From Perca fluviatilis (lineage: Eukaryota > Chordata > Actinopteri > Perciformes > Percidae), in NCBI RefSeq assembly GCF_010015445.1, contig NC_053123.1:12158434-12222433 (forward strand): a DNA stretch of 64,000 bases. Reading direction: 5' to 3'. Below are positions 50,111-64,000 of this stretch, piece by piece. Position 1 is the stretch's first letter, and each line of letters starts with the position of its first letter. The notes below the pieces were generated by a model. It worked only from the letters and a program-made list of their open reading frames with translations, did no database searches and was not told the origin of the DNA. The position numbers and the translations under genes were made by a program.

Positions 50111-52774
50111 ATCCAACAGGATCAGCATCCGTTTTTTTGTCCCGTTTTCTTTGACGGTCTTTTGCAGAAGATTGTACCCTTATGAATTGTGCACAGCCAA
50201 TCTGAATTTAATGTAATTGTTTTAAGCTGCCAGATACAAATATATAATCTTTTTTTTTTACATGTCGAAATAAAAAATACTATTAATAACATTTAACTGA
50301 CGACAACAAACAAACAAACAAAAAAACAATAGTCTTAAACCACTTTTGCATAGTTGCATTTTATACCTGGCTACCTACAGTGTTACCTGGAGGCAGAAAT
50401 GTCATTAACCACATGGTGTATGACCTGATATGTGAGGGCCTCCAGCATATGTTATAACTGAGTGATGAAAAGGTCAAATTAAGACCTTTAACCTGTTTTG
50501 AGAGAACTGGTTTGAAAGCCATTATGTGTGGGCATCCAAACTAGATTAAAATATAGAAGATTGAGTATAGAAGAGTGAGGGATGAATAAATACTGTGGCC
50601 CATATCCTCAGGGAATAAAAACTGGGGCCATACATTAAATATGTTCTTACAATTTAGTAGATTAGTAATATTTCATTGCATTCTGACATTTTGGACCCAT
50701 TATGACTTGAAATGAGTGCACATCACTGGAAGCAGAAGTAGCACTATGTTTATTTAAAATAAAAAGACCTTGTAAGTTAGGAGAAGCATATCCCAATAGT
50801 TTTTTTTACCTACAGTATGCTAGCAATGAACATATTGTGTAGTACACATTAGTGCTGTGAAAAGGTTTCATGGTTTTGCACAATATGTTGTACCACAAAT
50901 TAATTAAAAAAGAAATTACACAAAAAATGACAACTATGTATAAAATAACCTCACAATCCACACTTTTGTGTAATCCTAACCCTTTTTTTTCAAAATTTGA
51001 TCAATCCAGTTATAAACTGTTGCAACACATGTGGATGGTAATGGCATGTTCAAACACTTTATGTACAACCTAAATATAAGATCTCAGTAATATAACATAA
51101 CATTTTGATTAAACATTTCTGTGCTAACCTTTGCACACCCCAATTGACAACCATGTTAAATTGTATGAACTACATTAGAATAAACACAAAATAGAGCTTA
51201 AACTATAAAATAAAATAAAAAATAGCATCTTGTTACTGTGAATTCGTGCAGTGGAGTTGTCACAATAATATCTAGACTCCTCACTGACATCAAACATATG
51301 CCTTGATGACAATTAAACCCGTCTTTATGACCAGTATTGAAAAAGCCCCAGCAAATTAACAGAACACACAGATCTTGATTAGAGAGACAGAAGCGATGTT
51401 GAGACAGCAAACACATTTAAAAAACAGTTTGACAAGGTGGCTGCAGACAGAACATACTGTAGTTGAGAACCTTTGTAAAACTAGCTGCTCTGATCATTTT
51501 TTACTGTGCATGCAAGGCCATATGGGGCATAACATCATATACCCAAAGCTGTCTGATGCTATACCATGATGTTGTTTTGGGACTGCTATTGGGAGGTGGG
51601 GGTTCTGCCCTCATGCTGACATCAGGCCTGTCACAAACTCAGTGGATGGCCTAGCTGTGCTTCTGTATTCCCATCACGTGAGGTCCAGTTGTATCTGTTG
51701 AATATGGAGAGTGTCTTTGTTTTGACACGAGTGATAGAAGCACTGACAGAGGCAGCTTAGCGAGGTGCCTCTCATCCTGACAAGGCTGAGGTGCTCTGGG
51801 CAGAGGGGCAGGGGCTCTGCCGACTCCCTGTCTCATCTGGAAGAGACCCATCTCTCCCTTCCACCCCGCCTGGGTCAAACACACCCATCCATCACAGCCC
51901 CTCCCTTGTTTTCTCCCAGGGCATCGAGCAATATTTTGCAGCCATTTTTCTCCCCCCACTCGTGGCCGTCAGTCAGGGACGGCTTTGCAGTAATATAACT
52001 GACACTGGCTGGCGTTCAGGGAGTAATGAATAGCCTAGCTGGGTCTATCAGGAAGAGCAACAGACACCCTCACATACTTCTCTCTTTCTCTCTCTTTATT
52101 TCTATCTCTCTTTCTCACTTTGTCCTGCTAGTTTTGTCTCAACAATCACCACATTTCAAACTAACATGTAGAGTGAGATACATTCTCCCCTTTACTGCCT
52201 GTCTCTCCTCATTTCTTGAGTGCCCCCTCAACTGTATACATGCAAACGTGTTTTGTACATTTGACTTTGCAAATGTAAATGTTGCACAAATGTTGTGGTA
52301 AATGAAAACGACTGCTAATATAAAACTGCTAATATAAAAGCAATTATTTGTTTAAAAAAAAAAATATCTGTTTCGCGTCAAATTTCACTTGCAAAGATTT
52401 ATGTCAGTCTACAAAGATGCATACACTGGGTCTATGCAGAGTCACTCTCTGCTGCACTGCTGAGTGATATGTCTTTTTTTCATGGCTGAGAAGTAATATA
52501 AATTATATAGCTGTGGAGCCAGTTCCAAAACTGTAAATGTGTTATGGTGACAAACCTTTCCTGTAAAAAAAAAAAAAGGCTTGTAGAATGGTAACAAAAG
52601 CTGAATGCAAATGTGTCATATTGTTTACATAGGCTTTAGGTGTTAAAATGGTATATGGGGTGTAAAAAAACAGGGAATAAACAGCTCCACAGCTAAGAAA
52701 GCAGAGGAAGATCATGCCAGCCCCAGCAGTTGAGGCTACATTTCCCCAGTTGTGACCAGCAGCTAGAATACTGT

Positions 52775-53230
52775 CATTGTGATAAGTACAAGAGCAAAGC
52801 ATAAAAACGAGCCGTTGTGGTTTTACGGGAATTATGTGCCGAACTATTTCTTGGCTGGACGCAGTGATTTTGTCATACTTACTATAGTCTATATCCTTGA
52901 CGATTTCGCTCATTTAGGCCGGATATCTGTTGCCCTGGGATTCCTTTGGGTTTGCATTTTAAACTCCGGTCAAATACTATGGTTAACCTTTTATCTAATC
53001 TCTGCAAGGTAAATCCAGACAGCTAGCGAGACTATCTGTCCAATCTGAGTTTTCTGTTAAGTATTCATGTAGAAATGCCAATAAAACAGAGCACGTTTTC
53101 CTCCCATCCCCAAATGCTATGAGGACTGTAGCCAGACCCTCCTCCAGCGCGCTTTGGAGGAGAGTCTGGCAAAGCGAGATTGTTCTCATTATGGCTGGCC
53201 AAAAAAGCTAGCTGTTAGCCTCAGCCATCC
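52775..53230. repeat. Dispersed repeat with terminal stem
   Basis: The block contains AACGAGCCGTTGTGGTTTTA and AGACAGCTAGCGAGACTATC, segments I recall from fish dispersed repeats. It ends in an imperfect stem, GCCAGACCCTCCTCC with GGAGGAGAGTCTGGC (53,131-53,171). There is no coding sequence. Confidence 0.5.
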
Positions 53231-54309
53231 CTTGTGATTAATCAGTGTAGTTGTAAAAACACTGAAGTGAGTGGTACAATAAAGTAGTCGTCCTCTCCAG
53301 ACTCTATTCCCCCTTTCCTCCTCCATTCGGTCCTCCACTCTACTGCACTCAACCTCCTACCCAATCAGTGAAAAGTGACTTTGGGGGTGGTGGGGTGGAG
53401 TGGTTATGTCAGTGACCCCCTACAGCGTGATTGAAGCCTCTCAATGGGGCCCCTTTAGAGGCCAAGAAAGATAGAGTCGTAGATTACTCCTTCATCCCAA
53501 CATTGGTATTTACATTTGTTTGAATGAATCTTTCAGATAAGATTGTTACCTTTACTCAGCATTTATACTGGTCCACATCTTATTTTGTTCATTGCGTAGT
53601 GCATTTGTTTTCTTCCTGACATTTTACCTCTGCAGACTGGCTGAACCATTAATAGCTTTGACATTTTAATGTATTAATGAGGGAATTGAACCTCTCATAT
53701 TGTTCTTTTCACTACAGAGCTTGAGAGAGTGGGGTTTTCTAATAAATAACAAAGTTTACTCCTAAAAGATGACAAAATAATTCATTATGTTCTGAGCTGC
53801 TGTTAATAGTGTTGGCGCTTTACACAACAGTTTAATAGTTAATAAAGTCTGTGTGTCATAAAGTCAAGAGAAGGTACTCTGTCAGAGGTTGTATATCATT
53901 AATGAAACATAGCTGTAAATGATACATTTTCTTTTTATTTTATGAGAATTCATAAATAAATCTGGTTTTATTTTATGAATTTGCAAACTTGTGGTTGTTC
54001 CATTATTGTTTTAGGGCAATACCTGACCCTCTCTCATCACTGCTACTAAGGTTCTCTTGAGAAAGGGCCATTTTGGCCAAAGGAGGTTAAGACAAGGGCC
54101 CCTATTTTCCCGAGACGAGCAAACACAGCTCAAAGTCCCATTTGATCTAAATGACATTATTGGTAAGAACTACACATTAATCTAACCTGTAACATACTCA
54201 GCTGTAATTGCACTGTGCGTAATATTTTGCTGAACATTTCTGTAGTAGCAGATGAAATAGACAAAGATTCTTAAACAGCCATGATAGCAGCTCTGTGAGG
54301 CTTTACTAA

Positions 54310-54500
54310 CGCACAGTGGTGCTTTGAGCTAAATGTTGAAGTCAGCATGCTAACATGCTCACAATGACAATGCTAGCATGCTAATATGGTATAATGTTTA
54401 CCTTGTTCACAATCTTAGTTTAGAGTGTTAGCATGCTTATGTTAATTAGCACTAAACACAAAGTAGAGACTGATGGGAATATAATTAGTTTTGAAGGTTG
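54310..54500. repeat. Dispersed fish repeat of GCTAACATGC type
   Basis: Overlapping words CAGCATGCTAACATGCTCAC, AATGCTAGCATGCTAATATG and TTAGCACTAAACACAAAG are hallmarks of an abundant teleost repeat, recalled from memory. Confidence 0.6.
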
Positions 54501-55595
54501 CCTATTTGTATTTGTGTAGGGGGATATACAGTATTTTACCTTTATTTTTTTTTTAGTGTAGGCTATACATGCGCAGCAGTGGAGGCCCCATCCTGATGCT
54601 AGTCTATTATTGATGATGTCAGAGTCACATCCTGTCAGCTTGGCCTCTGATCCGATGAATCCAAACTGCATAGTTGATCTTTGATCTCAGCGATGATCTG
54701 TCTCTCAGGTTGTTCTGACTTTTTGAGGCAGAAGCCGCCCCGGTCCACCACCAAGTAAGAGACAATAGAACAATGTCAGTAGTCTTTCAACAGTTGTTTC
54801 TTATTAGCATTTATTAGATATAATGTTGATGGCAAACCATGCTGGGTCTATTTAGTTTTTTTTGTAGAGTAAATGTATGCCCTTGTTTCAATCTGCCACT
54901 TTGAGTAGAAGAATTGAATTGAGCGATTAAGTGATTAGGAAGAAAGAGTAGTAAGTGTAGCAGTTTTCCCTTCCATGCCCATTGGCTGTCAGTGTGTTGT
55001 ATATAAATAGTTTGGTGGCTCAGCAGGAGAACAGCACTTCATCAAGGACCACGGGCACAACATGCATCCGTCTGCACTTACACTAGCGCTCAGCCTTGAT
55101 TACACCTCCTCCGCACTTCGTTTTTTTTGCCCTGCCCTTCTACGTGCTTATGGCACATTCTGCACATCCTGTACAGATGTTGTCGATTCACTGATTTGTT
55201 TCCTCCAACAGTGGAGTTGAAACAAGGCCACCTTCTCCAAGATAACAAAACAAAACAAAATTTTGTCAGACAAATGACCCCCGGCCCAAGAAACTTGCTG
55301 ATTATCTGTATCTGGATTTAATGCTGTTTAATGGCTTTTATTTAGTCAGTGGTGACGGTTATACTGCTCTTACAGGATGTGCTGAGTAAAATGTCTAACA
55401 TATCACACTTCCAAGTTTGAAATTGGACAGCATTGCATTCACATGCAACTTTGTTGGGAAATCAAAGGCAAACAATAAATAAGCATAAAATGTTGTAGAG
55501 GTTACAGGTTTGTTGCCTAATAAGCACGCTAAATTGCTATTTCGTTTTACTTCATTCATTCAGTTTTACATTGTGTTCATGCTAGCTGATCCCCA

Positions 55596-55639
55596 TCATA
55601 TATATATATTTATGTATATATATATATATATATATATAT
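55596..55639. repeat. Interrupted (AT)n microsatellite
   Basis: AT array interrupted by TTTATG. Confidence 0.9.
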
Positions 55640-56883
55640 CCCATATACAGTATATCCCAATCAGTAGCCTGTAGGGCTGAAACTAACCGGTAAATATTTT
55701 CAATCAATTCAAATGCAACTCAGCCTAATCCTAAACTACATGGTAGAATGGATGTTAATGTACAAGCTTACAGGTGATTTCAGATTTCTTGTTGTGGGAG
55801 TGTTACTGTAAGGCATTTGCATTTTGCAAAGTTAGCAAAAAGTTACAAAAAGGTACGGAGTCCAAAATGCTTTCACACATTACTTCTCAGATGGTTTTGA
55901 GTCACAATTAAACTTTCAGCACGGCTCAACTAGTTTCCTCCATTTAAGGCTATGATTTTAGGTTGTGCACAGGAGAACAATGGCCATCAGGGAATGCGAT
56001 ATATCAGAGTGCATTTTACAAAGACTCCTGCTGGAGTACAATGAATGCCCTTTTGTGTTCATATTCAGTCTTGAAGCTCATTTGTGACCATGAGTTGTAG
56101 TTAAAGTTCCGAAAAGCTAGTAATGGGACCTTTGATTTGAGATTATTTTGTCACACATAACCTACAATGAATTTTGAATAAAATATAATGTACTTTTTCC
56201 CATGTTTGAACAGTAAGTCGCATTTCAAAAATATTGACAACCAGTGACATATCCGTCTTGCAAATATCATATTAGCAGTGTTAGGGGTAAGAGCAACTAC
56301 TTGCTTTAAACATAATTGAAGGAACATGCTGATTTAACTAAGAGAACTTTTTTTCTGTAAGTCGACTTACCACAGCCTGTACAGTTGTGGCCGTCTTGTT
56401 TCTATTTTTGTGGCCATTTTTCTATTGTGTATGAAGATAGGTAGCTATGTAGGAAGATGGCATGCTCATTCTTAATTCCAGCTATAAAACTATGATTTGT
56501 CAATTGCTTCTCAAACTGGGGAAATAGCCGTGAGCGAGCACAAACACCAGATCTATTTAAATTACTGAACAAATTGGAGATGAGGGCAGTTTTTCAGAGG
56601 CCTGGAACCTACAGCTTTTGAGCACTAATAGAGGTTAGCAATCGACAAGGCCAGCTGATGCAGAATTGCAAACGCTTTTTAAGACCATCAGTGAGCATGT
56701 CATTTTTCATTGTCACTGTGTTGTACGTTATTCTGTTGTGCAGTCACTATGGAAGCTAATGTATACATTCACTCAGCCTAGTGAGGCAGCCCTGAAATGA
56801 CAGCCCTGTTTAATGCATGGTCCTTCTAATAAAACAACCCAACACATAACATGTGGATACAAAACACACACGCACGCACGCAT

Positions 56884-57046
<163 letters not shown>

Positions 57047-57436
57047 CACACGCATCCATACAGCAGGCCAAGTGTTAATTTCATCAGCAGCGGTGGAGAA
57101 ACAACACAGTAGCTGATGGCTTAGAGAGTGATGAGGCGTCTAGATTTACCAATGACAGCCATTTGCTAAGTGTGACTGAAATACTGCCTCCTCTCTCGCT
57201 CTGTCTTTCTCTTATGCTTCTTTTCTCTCCATCTTTTCCTCTCTCTTCTGCTTCTCGTCATTCATCATCAGTCTGGTGGAGCTGTGGCCTGTAACCATTG
57301 GCCTGTGTGTGTGTGTGTTTGTGTGTAAGAAGAAGACTATTAACCTCAACTGAATGTATTTCATCTGCACTGCCTCAATTTCAATCAGAGCTAATGGAAG
57401 TGCTGGCCAACGCTCAGCTTTGCCCTGGTCCTCAGC

Positions 57437-57555
<119 letters not shown>

Positions 57556-58679
57556 TGCATAGCCGTGTTTTTACTATACTGTATGTCTCTAATGTGGCTT
57601 CAAGGCTGCACCTCCTTCCCCCACTCAACATTCATCGTGAGTCCAGGCAACTACAGCACTGCATGCACCCTGTGTGTAATAAAGTCTGTCCAGAAAAGGC
57701 ATTCACAATAAACAATACAAAAAAGAAGCTACTCAGCAATGAGACAGCAATGAGGTAATATTAACTAATTCAATGATTTAAATGAACTAGCAAAATAGCT
57801 GTATTAAAAATGTATGGAGACAGGCATGCTTGACTTGAAATAAAATAAAATAACTGACTGCTTACCATCTAAGCACTGAGACTGAGACAAAAATTATTGG
57901 TGCTGTGAAAATGTTTGCAATGTTGCACTTTATCCTGTCTCAAGGGAAACCACTGTCACAGCACAGAGACACATTGTTGGTCAAAAACAATTTGAAATTC
58001 AGTAATTACAATATAGTTACTAAACCAGGAATTCTCTCTCTGAGCTCTGTTACTTCAACATTTTTGGGGTCGTCTTGTTTGCCGTACTATCAGAAGTGAT
58101 AGTCTTCTCTGTGTGTCCAGTGGAGGGACTGATCTGGGATGTATTGGCTTGGGGCAGGGGCTATGTGATAGGTATATGGATAGCCATTGTCAGAAAAGAA
58201 GGAATACAGCTTCTGGTAACAAAGTTGTCTTATTTACATGTTGTGTTGTCCCAGATGGCTCTCTAACATTAGCCACTAGTAAGCATAAACTCAAGGGTCA
58301 GTTGGTTTTCAGAGTTGGAAAATCATCTATGAGGTTGGGTATTCTTAAATGTATTTATTTAATTATATTTATTTATTTATAAGGAGAAAGCACATTAATC
58401 AACATTACTGTAAATGTGCCTGTGTTAGCCAGCTGACAAAATGTTTTGAAGTGCTGCACGCAATTACCAGGGCTAAGCTAGCTGTTAATGGTCCATAAAT
58501 ACCTTACAATGTAATCACTGTTTCAATGACTAATAATAAGTAATAAATAATTGATATTTGCCCAGCACTGATTGTCTGTATAGTTTGTATCTATCATTTG
58601 ATGCATATTTATGCTGATGTCACAAAGGCATATTCTGGCCTTCTTGGCATCTGCTCAAGAAAAGTTAAATCAGTAATAA

Positions 58680-58765
58680 CTGATTTTTTTTGGCCTCTTG
58701 GGGGCAGCAGAAACAAGTTGTTGACACAACATTGACATATCACCTTTAAAGTTGACACTTATGTT
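58680..58765. repeat. Repeat fragment ending ATATCACCTTTAAAGTTGAC
   Basis: The segment GGCCTCTTGGGGGCAGCAGA through CACCTTTAAAG resembles a dispersed fish repeat end. No partner end was found. Confidence 0.35.
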
Positions 58766-59627
58766 TTCTGCAAATTCATGTATTAATTTCTCACCTTATT
58801 GAACTTCATACTTTTATATTATATCATGTTATATAATTTTCTCCCATACTTGTTACATTATGCAGCATTTTGCCCTCCTTTTTGTCATATTACATTCACT
58901 AATACAGAATTTGCATTAGGTGTTCAATTATTTTACTGCACACATTCACATGATGTAATAGCCTATTCTTTTTGTGCATATCTCTGCAAAAATAATGGGT
59001 TTTAATTTTGTTCATAAGAAATGGAAAGTCCTGGTTCAGCATTAGTGTACAGTAATATTGCTCCTTTGTGACCCCAACAGGATGTGCTTAAGTGTAACAC
59101 ATCTTAGGTATCGTAATGAGAGCTCCTGCACCTCTCTGTAGCTACAGTTATGCTCTATGTAGCAACAGAAGAGAACCACTCTCTATTTTTTCGCCAATTA
59201 AGCAGCATCAGTCACTGTCAGAAAACTGGCCCTGAATGGTAAGCACTCCATTAGTGGAATTACAGCAGCTTCAGACTGCTGCAGAAAGAGATGGGGAAAC
59301 GAGTGGAGTTAATGAATTCCAATTGGTGATCCATCAGTTGTAATATGCCTTTTGCAGGAAACACTCGCGGTGTGGACTGAAGAAGAATCTAAAAATTACC
59401 CATCCTCAAAACACTAGTCTACAATAAGGTGTAAATAATTAACTGTTAGCATATTCAGGTGGATAAGGACAGAACCCGTAATTACAGTGCAGTCCTATTG
59501 AGGAGCTCCAGATGGGCTGACTGGAAGACTGCGTCTAATGCCTCTTTGGCTGAATACATAAAAAAGCACAGTAATAGAGTAAGGAAAGTTCTTGCTTAAG
59601 GAGCACCATTGTGCCTGTTTGAATTAG

Positions 59628-59628
<1 letters not shown>

Positions 59629-59681
<53 letters not shown>
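59629..59681. repeat. (AT)n microsatellite, about 53 bp
   Basis: Uninterrupted AT dinucleotide repeat. Confidence 0.95.
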
Positions 59682-59686
<5 letters not shown>

Positions 59687-60235
59687 GGTTTATCAGTGAA
59701 TTTCGCAATTACTGGAGAGATAATCAGCTTTCTACACACTGTCCACATGATGTAGTTAAACTTGCATCTTCTGTTTTTTGTCCCATGCTGAACCAACATT
59801 TAGCATAAGTATTTTTTAACCATGATGGGTAGTTTTTTCTATCATTAACTTCATTTTACCCTAATCTTAAACAAGTACTTTTCTTTCCTGGACTTAACTA
59901 GACCTTAACCATAGAGGTGCACGATCAGAAAACACTCAGTCCAGTACTTTTGTGTAGCCTTAACAGTATTTGTATTTTCTACATATTATTTATCTATACA
60001 ACATGTCCTGCATAGAGGGGCTTTAGTCAGCTCTTTATGTTTTCACTGTCTTGGCACACAATATGTATAAATGTAATACCTCTGGCTGATGTTCTGCTTG
60101 TTTAGGCATTTTCAAGCTTTACTCCATAATATCTAATTTACATGAACCAACATGCTTTAAAGCTGAAAATATTATTTAAATACTTATCCTGGACACTGTG
60201 GGTAGTATCTGTTCTACCTCTCTCGTCTCCATTAC

Positions 60236-60335
60236 CTTCTCTCTTTCTTTTTCTCTCAGTCTCCTCATCTGGTTCCGTATCTCTTCCCTTCCCAAAGCTG
60301 AGCTTTGATTGACGAGTCTTTTCAGTTTCTTCTAT
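60236..60335 (-). other. Weak exon-like segment, unknown gene
   Basis: A pyrimidine-rich acceptor (TTTACTTTTTTCACTGAG) precedes 100 bases with a single open frame, then GTAATG. The peptide is highly charged (IEETEKTRQSKLSFGKGRD, then Glu/Lys/Arg-rich). I do not recognise it and see no partner exon, so it may be chance. Confidence 0.2.
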
Positions 60336-63300
60336 CTCAGTGAAAAAAGTAAACACAGGGTCAATTTATATTTATATTTAAGTGTTACAACAAGCCGGCA
60401 TCATGATGAATGGCCACTGTTTAGCGTAACGCAACCGCACAGGTCATGTCTGGGGATGAATGAAGTACAAGCATTCCACTAGTAAAATGATCTACAGTTA
60501 CCTGTATCACGCTTCACATGGATCACACTTCACACCACTTCTGCCTTTGCTTCTGCTAAAGGACAATTCACATGAACACAGGTGGTCCCTTGCCAGGAAA
60601 ATGTAACCATAAGTTGTTTTGATGAACAAGAAGCGACTGATAATTCAGTCAGTTGACTTTTCTTTGTTATTTAGCTGTCATTCAAAACATCCCTGATTGT
60701 GCACTTGTGTTTACAGTGATTGCTGATAACCAGAGAGCAACCAAGAAACTGCCTCACATGTTGTCTGCTAAGTAACCAGGTTAGTGAGGTCAAAGGTGGA
60801 GTGACTGGTAAGTGATAAGTGGCCCAGCTCACCCTAAGGCCCTGGATAAGCATTCCTGTTCTCAACTCAACAGCCTCTACATCTCAAATCCAACACTGGA
60901 CAAATGAAACTAAAGGCTGCGATGGCCTTTTCAAATCCCACTCTGTAACCTCCTTCATTACTCACCCTAAAAGTTACTCTAAAAAGTAATACCCTTCTAT
61001 CTTTTGGTGCTTTATGGGCATCATATACACATTTCCAGGGGAATTCTCATATTCGTCTGTCGGAGCATCCACCCTCTGTGTTCGCTGATCAAGATGAACG
61101 GCTGTGTGCAGCCCAAATTCAATCCAGCAAGACCCAGACATCAATAATATATTAGTGGAGCAGTTAGAAGCCTAAAGATATCAGTATTGATTGTCTACTT
61201 AGATTCAGCTTGTTTGGACTAGGAGACAAATAGCCTCTCCGCCTCTCTCGAGAAACCCATTTAATTTTACAGAAAGAGTTACTCTACAATGTTACTGCAC
61301 ATCTGCTGCTGATGCCATTCACATCATCTGCTGTGTGTAAAAGTGACATTAACAACAAGACTGGATATGGGACACAAGAAACATTTTTTATTTGTATTTC
61401 CATTTATGCGATTACAGAATGCTGCATTCATTCCTTATCATTTCTATCACATAGTGTGACTTGATGGGCCAAAGTGAAGACTTGGAAGTGTTCATGTTCA
61501 GAATGAACATGAACACATGAATGTAGGTGTCAAAAAGCCACGACTGGAATATTCCATCAGATTGATGGATATAACTTTGTCCACATTTGTGAGAATGGCT
61601 TTCCTCCTATTCTAAGAACAAGTCAATCAATGCCCTCTCTCTCTTCCAGTTATTTTCTTTTATGGCTGCTCTTTGTCAAACGAATCAATGCAAGGGGGAC
61701 ATTTTAGTGGACTGAAAGGGTGAAGAACCTACAAACCCTGCCTGATCGAGGTTGCATGGTAATTGTGACATTTATTACACATTCTGTCTGTGCACCCTGC
61801 TTCTCTCTTTGAGCAGGCAATATTTAAAACTTCTATTTTATTATTAGACAAAATATCAAACAATGAGACGGCAAATCTCTGCAGCGCTGTTTTGTTATGT
61901 GGTTATTCTTGGTAGTAGTTATGTATTTGTCTAAAGTCTTTTTTATGAATGATGAAAAGTTAAGTTTAAATGTCAGCTGGTATAACAGAGATGATCAGAA
62001 TCTTACTGAATGAAAATCATGAATTAGTTTAGTGTATTATTTCAAAATTACATTGTAATAGCTGCAACTGTAAAGCAACAGTTTTAGTTTTCCAATTTTC
62101 TTTTCTCTATGGCGGCGGGGCCTGTTCAATTATGTTGTCCAGACCATGCTAGCAAGAACCCAATGGTTTTGTCTCTAAAAGGTTAAATCCAAATATTTTA
62201 GTATCTAAACTATTGTAATGCAATTCACCTCTTCACATTCCTTTATCTGCTGTGATATGAGTTAATGAGGAATGGAAAATTCATATCTATGACAATGGAA
62301 AGCATTAGTTAGGGCTAAATAATGACTTCCATTTAATTATTAAGCAGTAAAGGCATACATAAAAAGCAATACAAAAAACAATGTGTAGGCTATTGTATTC
62401 TGTGTTTGCTTTGTTTTTATTTAGCCATTTCAAATCTTCCATAGAGATGTGGCGGTGTTAGCCTCTACCAAAAAAACAATGTTCATTGGTAAAACAAATG
62501 TTGCCGTATTCATGTTATGTCCTCTAAGCTGCCAACTAGCACTGGTAGCTTTACCTCCATTCAGTTGGTAAGCCTTCAGTTACTGTAAGAACGGAGTGCT
62601 GCATGTGGTCAGTCACTGGGGCTAAGCTAAACTTAGCTGTTAATGGTCAGTAAATACCAATACCTTTGGAGTTCTTTAAAGGCACCTTTGACGGAGTTAG
62701 GGTGAGTAGTGAAATTAAAGTAACGAGTAGTGTAAATAATTACTGTTTATTAATTAGGAAAGTAATCTTTAATTACTTTTGCAATGAGTAATTAATAAAA
62801 ACAATTCTGGCAACACTGTGTATGTGGGAATTAAATCACTTTTGTAATGTAATGCTTTCAAGGGATACATTACTGAGGGATGAAAACAAACTTTACATGT
62901 TTAGCCCAAGTTTAGCCCCACAACAGGAAAATGTCAGATTATTAGTTTAATGTTGCGGGATGTAATGAACAGTGCAGCCTCCAATGGCCACTTTAGCTGC
63001 TCATCAGTTTTTGTCTTGTTTGATCATTTTCAAAAATGCCTACTTTTTGGTTACTACAATTACACAAAAGAACGCACTATGTGAGTAAATAAATTAAACT
63101 AGAAGATTAATAAGGCTGTATAGACTTCTATTATCCACTGTATACACAATATGTAGATTAAATATATAATGCAATCAGTTTTACCATGTCCTAAGTCAGT
63201 GATGGTCGTGCAAAATGTGGCACTGCATCAGCATACATTTTGGGTCAGCTTTTGTATCTAGAGCGAACAGTCCTTTTGAAACTACTGGTGTGTTGTGCCT

Positions 63301-63337
63301 CTGTCACTTAGAAACTTGGTGTCTCAGTGCAACGCTA

Positions 63338-63342
<5 letters not shown>

Positions 63343-63368
<26 letters not shown>
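63343..63368. repeat. (TG)n microsatellite
   Basis: Short TG array. Confidence 0.93.
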
Positions 63369-63687
63369 TGTTTTTCTAGCTTTATCACAGTCTTCAGGGC
63401 TTTATCCATTTAGCTCTCCACTCTCACTGTCCCCAAACCCAAACCCACCTCTATCCTGACAAAGCTGATGCACTTTACTTAGGCTACTTCAGTCAGTGGC
63501 TCTCAGCATCAGATAACGACGCAAAAATCACCCTTTAGCGTCTGTATGGAAAGCACCGGACATAGCAGCAGCTCGACCGTGGCGCTGTAAGAAGACGTGG
63601 CATCAAGAGTTACAAAGTAGCCTATGCATGGATGTATTATGGTAGTATGAAATACCCATTCGAAATCTGTGTAATGGCTAATTTATG

Positions 63688-64000
63688 TGCCTGACGTGCA
63701 CCTCTCAAAAGATGTAACTACACGTCATGGCGACGCACGAGTCTTGGCCGTGGCTTGGTAGCGTTGTGTTTCCCCCTAATCGTTTCCTGGTTCTCCTTCT
63801 TAATAAACAACATGAAATCAAGGAGAGGGTTAACTTTTCCTGCTACAGATTTCCTACCATGGTTAGAAAGCACAGGGGAGACACTTTATTTCTCCCACTA
63901 TTGCCTCTAGAGTCCTTGCTCCGAAGCAAATCACCATCTCTCTCTCACTCGCTCTACCACACACTCCTCAGCACACACATGCCGGCCCTGCTATTCTCGA
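63688..64000. mobile_element. PIF/Harbinger-like MITE, inverted copy 2, truncated by the window end
   Basis: Read on the minus strand, this matches about 15,998-16,320 in order. Shared words include GAAATCTGTAGCAGGAAAA, TTGATTTCATGTTGTTTAT, GGAGAACCAGGAAA and CAAGCCACGGCC. The copies differ by scattered substitutions and small indels, so they are not recent duplicates. Confidence 0.85.

Noticed and set aside
52542..52913. 123-codon minus-strand open frame (MSEIVKDIDYSKYDK...)
   Set aside because: It overlaps a dispersed repeat block, has a poly-Phe end from an A tract and no splice or family support.
54709..54754. Exon-like segment on the plus strand (CSDFLRQKPPRSTT) between TCTCTCAG and GTAAGAG
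   Set aside because: Splice-like ends are good, but it is only 46 bases, I recognise no family and no partner exons are visible. A chance match is likely.

Overview
The window is vertebrate nuclear DNA, most likely from a ray-finned (teleost) fish. The evidence is long intron-split genes of vertebrate type, very many (CA)n microsatellites, a Tc1-like transposon, several miniature inverted-repeat transposons (MITEs) of types common in fish, tRNA-derived SINEs, and the gene order gcc2 followed by lims1, which I recall from human 2q12. Nothing prokaryotic, viral or CRISPR-like is visible.

Layout. Positions 1-24,900 hold the 5' part of lims1 (PINCH-1) on the minus strand. I see three alternative first coding exons, at 20162-20190, 11874-11974 and 4558-4763. 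All end in the same codon phase with a good GT donor, and they resemble the three alternative N-termini I recall for human LIMS1. The shared LIM-domain exons must lie beyond position 1. Positions 24,911-49,881 hold a complete gcc2 gene (golgin GCC185) on the minus strand. It has 24 coding exons whose phases all agree, giving 1670 residues (human about 1684). Intron 22 of gcc2 contains tmem223, an intronless mitochondrial inner-membrane protein gene on the opposite strand (26175-27017), with its own promoter motifs and poly(A) signal. Positions 50,110-64,000 are upstream of gcc2 and show repeats, microsatellites and at most one weak exon candidate.

The most unusual feature is how closely repeats press on gcc2 splice sites. 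A MITE sits one base into the exon 20 donor and supplies its +5 G. A 3.4-kb TTAA-flanked element, itself carrying a Tc1 insertion, ends 23 bases from the exon 7 acceptor. Two donors (exons 13 and 17) run directly into CA repeats, and the exon 5 acceptor has a 106-base TG repeat in place of a pyrimidine tract. The introns also hold nested hAT-like elements, two SINEs (one with a perfect 13-base target duplication) and a LINE 3' end.

Functionally, gcc2 encodes a trans-Golgi tether, tmem223 a respiratory-chain assembly factor and lims1 a focal-adhesion adaptor. They share a locus, not a pathway. I did not find a new biological system. The notable points are the nested gene, the alternative lims1 promoters and the splice-site/repeat contacts.
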